This document shows, piece after piece, positions 62,549-64,000 of a stretch of 64,000 nucleotides of DNA (position 1 is its first letter; each line of letters opens with the position of its first letter). Where the stretch lies: the NCBI GenBank assembly GCA_013146195.2, contig CM028377.1:36523632-36587631 (forward strand). The letters run 5' to 3'. The translations under genes and the position numbers were made by a program. The notes below the pieces were generated by a model that saw only the letters and a program-made list of their open reading frames with translations, was not told where the DNA came from and ran no database searches. Origin of the DNA: Codonopsis lanceolata (Eukaryota; Streptophyta; Magnoliopsida; Asterales; Campanulaceae).

Positions 62549-62700
62549 TGGTCGGATGAGTTCGCTCTTGTCGAATTCATTCCTTATTTGTTTATATTGA
62601 GTAAATACATACTTGAGCATTTGGTCGGACGGGTTCGCTCTTGTCGAATCTGATCCTTATTTGGTCTTGACGAGTAAATATCTACTTGTGCATTACATTG
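62549..62700. repeat. ~73-bp tandem duplication within LTR
   Basis: GGTCGGATGAGTTCGCTCTT and GTCGAAT..ATCCTTATTTG recur 73 bp apart, with AGTAAATA.CTACTTG.GCAT following each. Confidence 0.8.
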
Positions 62701-63272
62701 AGTCCAGCTGGCATTATTTGGTATGATTTTTATGTCAGGGTGGGACGATACATCGCTTATACGAATCGTCCGATTCGTATTCGCTATGGATCGCCTGCAC
62801 ACTGGACCTCACACACCCTCCATCCATTGTTGGCCGCAATGGGGAAGTAGCCCTTTGTCGCAACAATACGCAAGGCCATAATCGTGCGTCGCGGCGCCTG
62901 CTATTAGCCGACGGAGTTCGGTATATCGATGCGAAGTCACGAGCATCGTAGTCACGATATTGGGTTAACAATGTTTTTGTTGCAGGAGCTACGTAGCAGC
63001 CGAGCCCATAACATATCCTATTGTGATGTTTAATACTCGCACTTATGTGAATAACGTGCTAAGTGCAAATTTGTGATCATTGAGGGTTGGACCCATGTTA
63101 TGATCATTTTAGGGTTGGACCCATGGTTTTATTATTGAGGGTTGGGCCCATATTCTGGTTATACATGATTATTGTTGGTACATTATTATTATGATGCCAC
63201 AATTGTATTTATACTGGTGCATTATGTCATGCCATGCCATGCTATGTCATACAGTTGCATTTAGTAGCTTAC

Positions 63273-63289
63273 TGGGTCATTATGACTCA
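63273..63289. promoter_or_regulatory. Inverted TGAGTCA-like pair in LTR at window end
   Basis: TGGGTCATTATGACTCA, one base off the palindrome at 3080 and 32458. It lies about 2.9 kb into the LTR-like sequence starting at 60384. Confidence 0.35.
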
Positions 63290-64000
63290 TTTCGTGTGTT
63301 TGTTTTCCTTAGTTTGTGCAGTGAGCTCGTTAGTACACGTTGCAGCTATGGGTGCATGTTTGATAGCAGGTGGTCTTCTGGGCATTAGCTTGGAATTATT
63401 TTTATTATTGTATTTGCGAGACACGAATGTAAAGTTATGTAGACTTTACTTGGGTAGATTATGTTAGTATTGTATTATCGTATTATTTTTGGGAGCCGAC
63501 TTGTTTGGTCAAGTTGTTGTATTCATTTAGAAGTTATTCTGTCGTCTTCTCGTGCAAGGTTTAGCTTGCCTATTGTAGTATTGTGTTATAGTTATTTCTA
63601 TCTCCGTCAACTTTAGTCGTGAGATTTTGGTTTAGTTGTCTAGTATTTAACCTCTTATTCTTTTAGTTGATTTGTCCCTCCGGCATGTTATAGCCGTTGA
63701 GTGGTTGTTTATCAGGTTGGGTTCTTGTTGGTTTGCCGACCTTTGGTTGCCGATGGTTTGTTGTTCGTGCGCAATGTTGCGTCACGCGCGTTGTAGATTT
63801 GTCGAAATATAGTTATCTTTCAGCCTTGCGTTCCTTTGTTTAGGATTAAAGGCTTAGGTTTCACTTATGATTTGCTTCCGCAGATTTGTGTTTTGTTGTT
63901 CTGTTTGGCCGTTACGGCTTTACATTCATGTTTTGAGCTTGTTGGCTCAACTTTTGACTCGCACCATTATGCTTAGCAGGTGTTTGTCTGTCTCTTAGCT

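Larger units (their letters stand above)
60384..64000 (+). mobile_element. Long Ty3/gypsy (chromovirus-like) LTR running off the window
   Basis: Opens TGTAACACCCCGCTCCTTTG, the form usual for chromovirus-type LTRs, and continues at least 3.6 kb without a primer site. It has a TATA box with leader-like sequence after it (61290). It also has tandem duplications at about 61848/62068, 62551/62624 and 63082/63111/63137, plus the inverted TGAGTCA pair. Its 63255-63460 portion matches the minus strand of 2820-3100. Open frames within are short and not gag-pol. The element's right part is outside the window. Confidence 0.65.

Overview
This 64-kb window is nuclear DNA from a flowering plant, probably a eudicot. 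The grounds are a nine-exon polygalacturonase gene with GT-AG introns, Stowaway-type MITEs, CACTA, Mutator-like and hAT-like transposons, a tRNA-derived SINE, and several kinds of plant LTR retrotransposon with tRNA-primed binding sites. I cannot name the species. No bacterial gene, CRISPR array, rRNA or free-standing tRNA gene is visible.

The only intact protein-coding gene I can support is a 393-residue secreted polygalacturonase (GH28) on the minus strand, 25629-28580, with all catalytic motifs. Everything else is transposon, tandem repeat, or broken or captured gene pieces. The main broken pieces are a histone H4-like pseudogene inside a CACTA transposon, a first exon of a WBP11/ELF5-like gene with two lesions, and two copies of the polygalacturonase 5' end cut off after 13 codons.

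Layout. (1) 1-10824 and 29363-40195 are two near-identical direct copies of one block; the second stops exactly at a 100-N assembly gap. Each holds a GC-richer LTR-like stretch, a ~3.2-kb LTR, the truncated polygalacturonase 5' end, MITEs, and an array of ~110-bp Helitron-like units. (2) 13490-21640 is a ~41-bp minisatellite split by a 7,057-bp CACTA element (13982-21038, GGA target duplication). The element contains a TTAAC minisatellite, a 61-bp satellite, a 1.7-kb AAT array, a SINE with perfect 12-bp target duplications and the H4-like pseudogene. (3) 23041-29363 is the polygalacturonase locus, with a 576-bp MULE MITE just downstream. (4) 40296-44660, after the gap, has a ~167-bp satellite, a G-rich minisatellite and decayed coding relics. 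(5) 44665-52980 is a probable hAT-like element holding a 1,222-bp Pack-MULE (perfect 9-bp target duplication) and a 5.8-kb non-autonomous LTR element with an Athila-type primer site. (6) 53158-57930 has diverged tandem repeats, the WBP11/ELF5-like exon fragment and copia debris. (7) 58349-64000 is a nest of LTR retrotransposon pieces, one of them carrying a clear initiator-Met primer site.

The genes do not form a pathway. The biological theme is a gene-poor, repeat-dense region in which transposons have copied, broken and carried host gene fragments, and in which one pectin-degrading enzyme gene survives.
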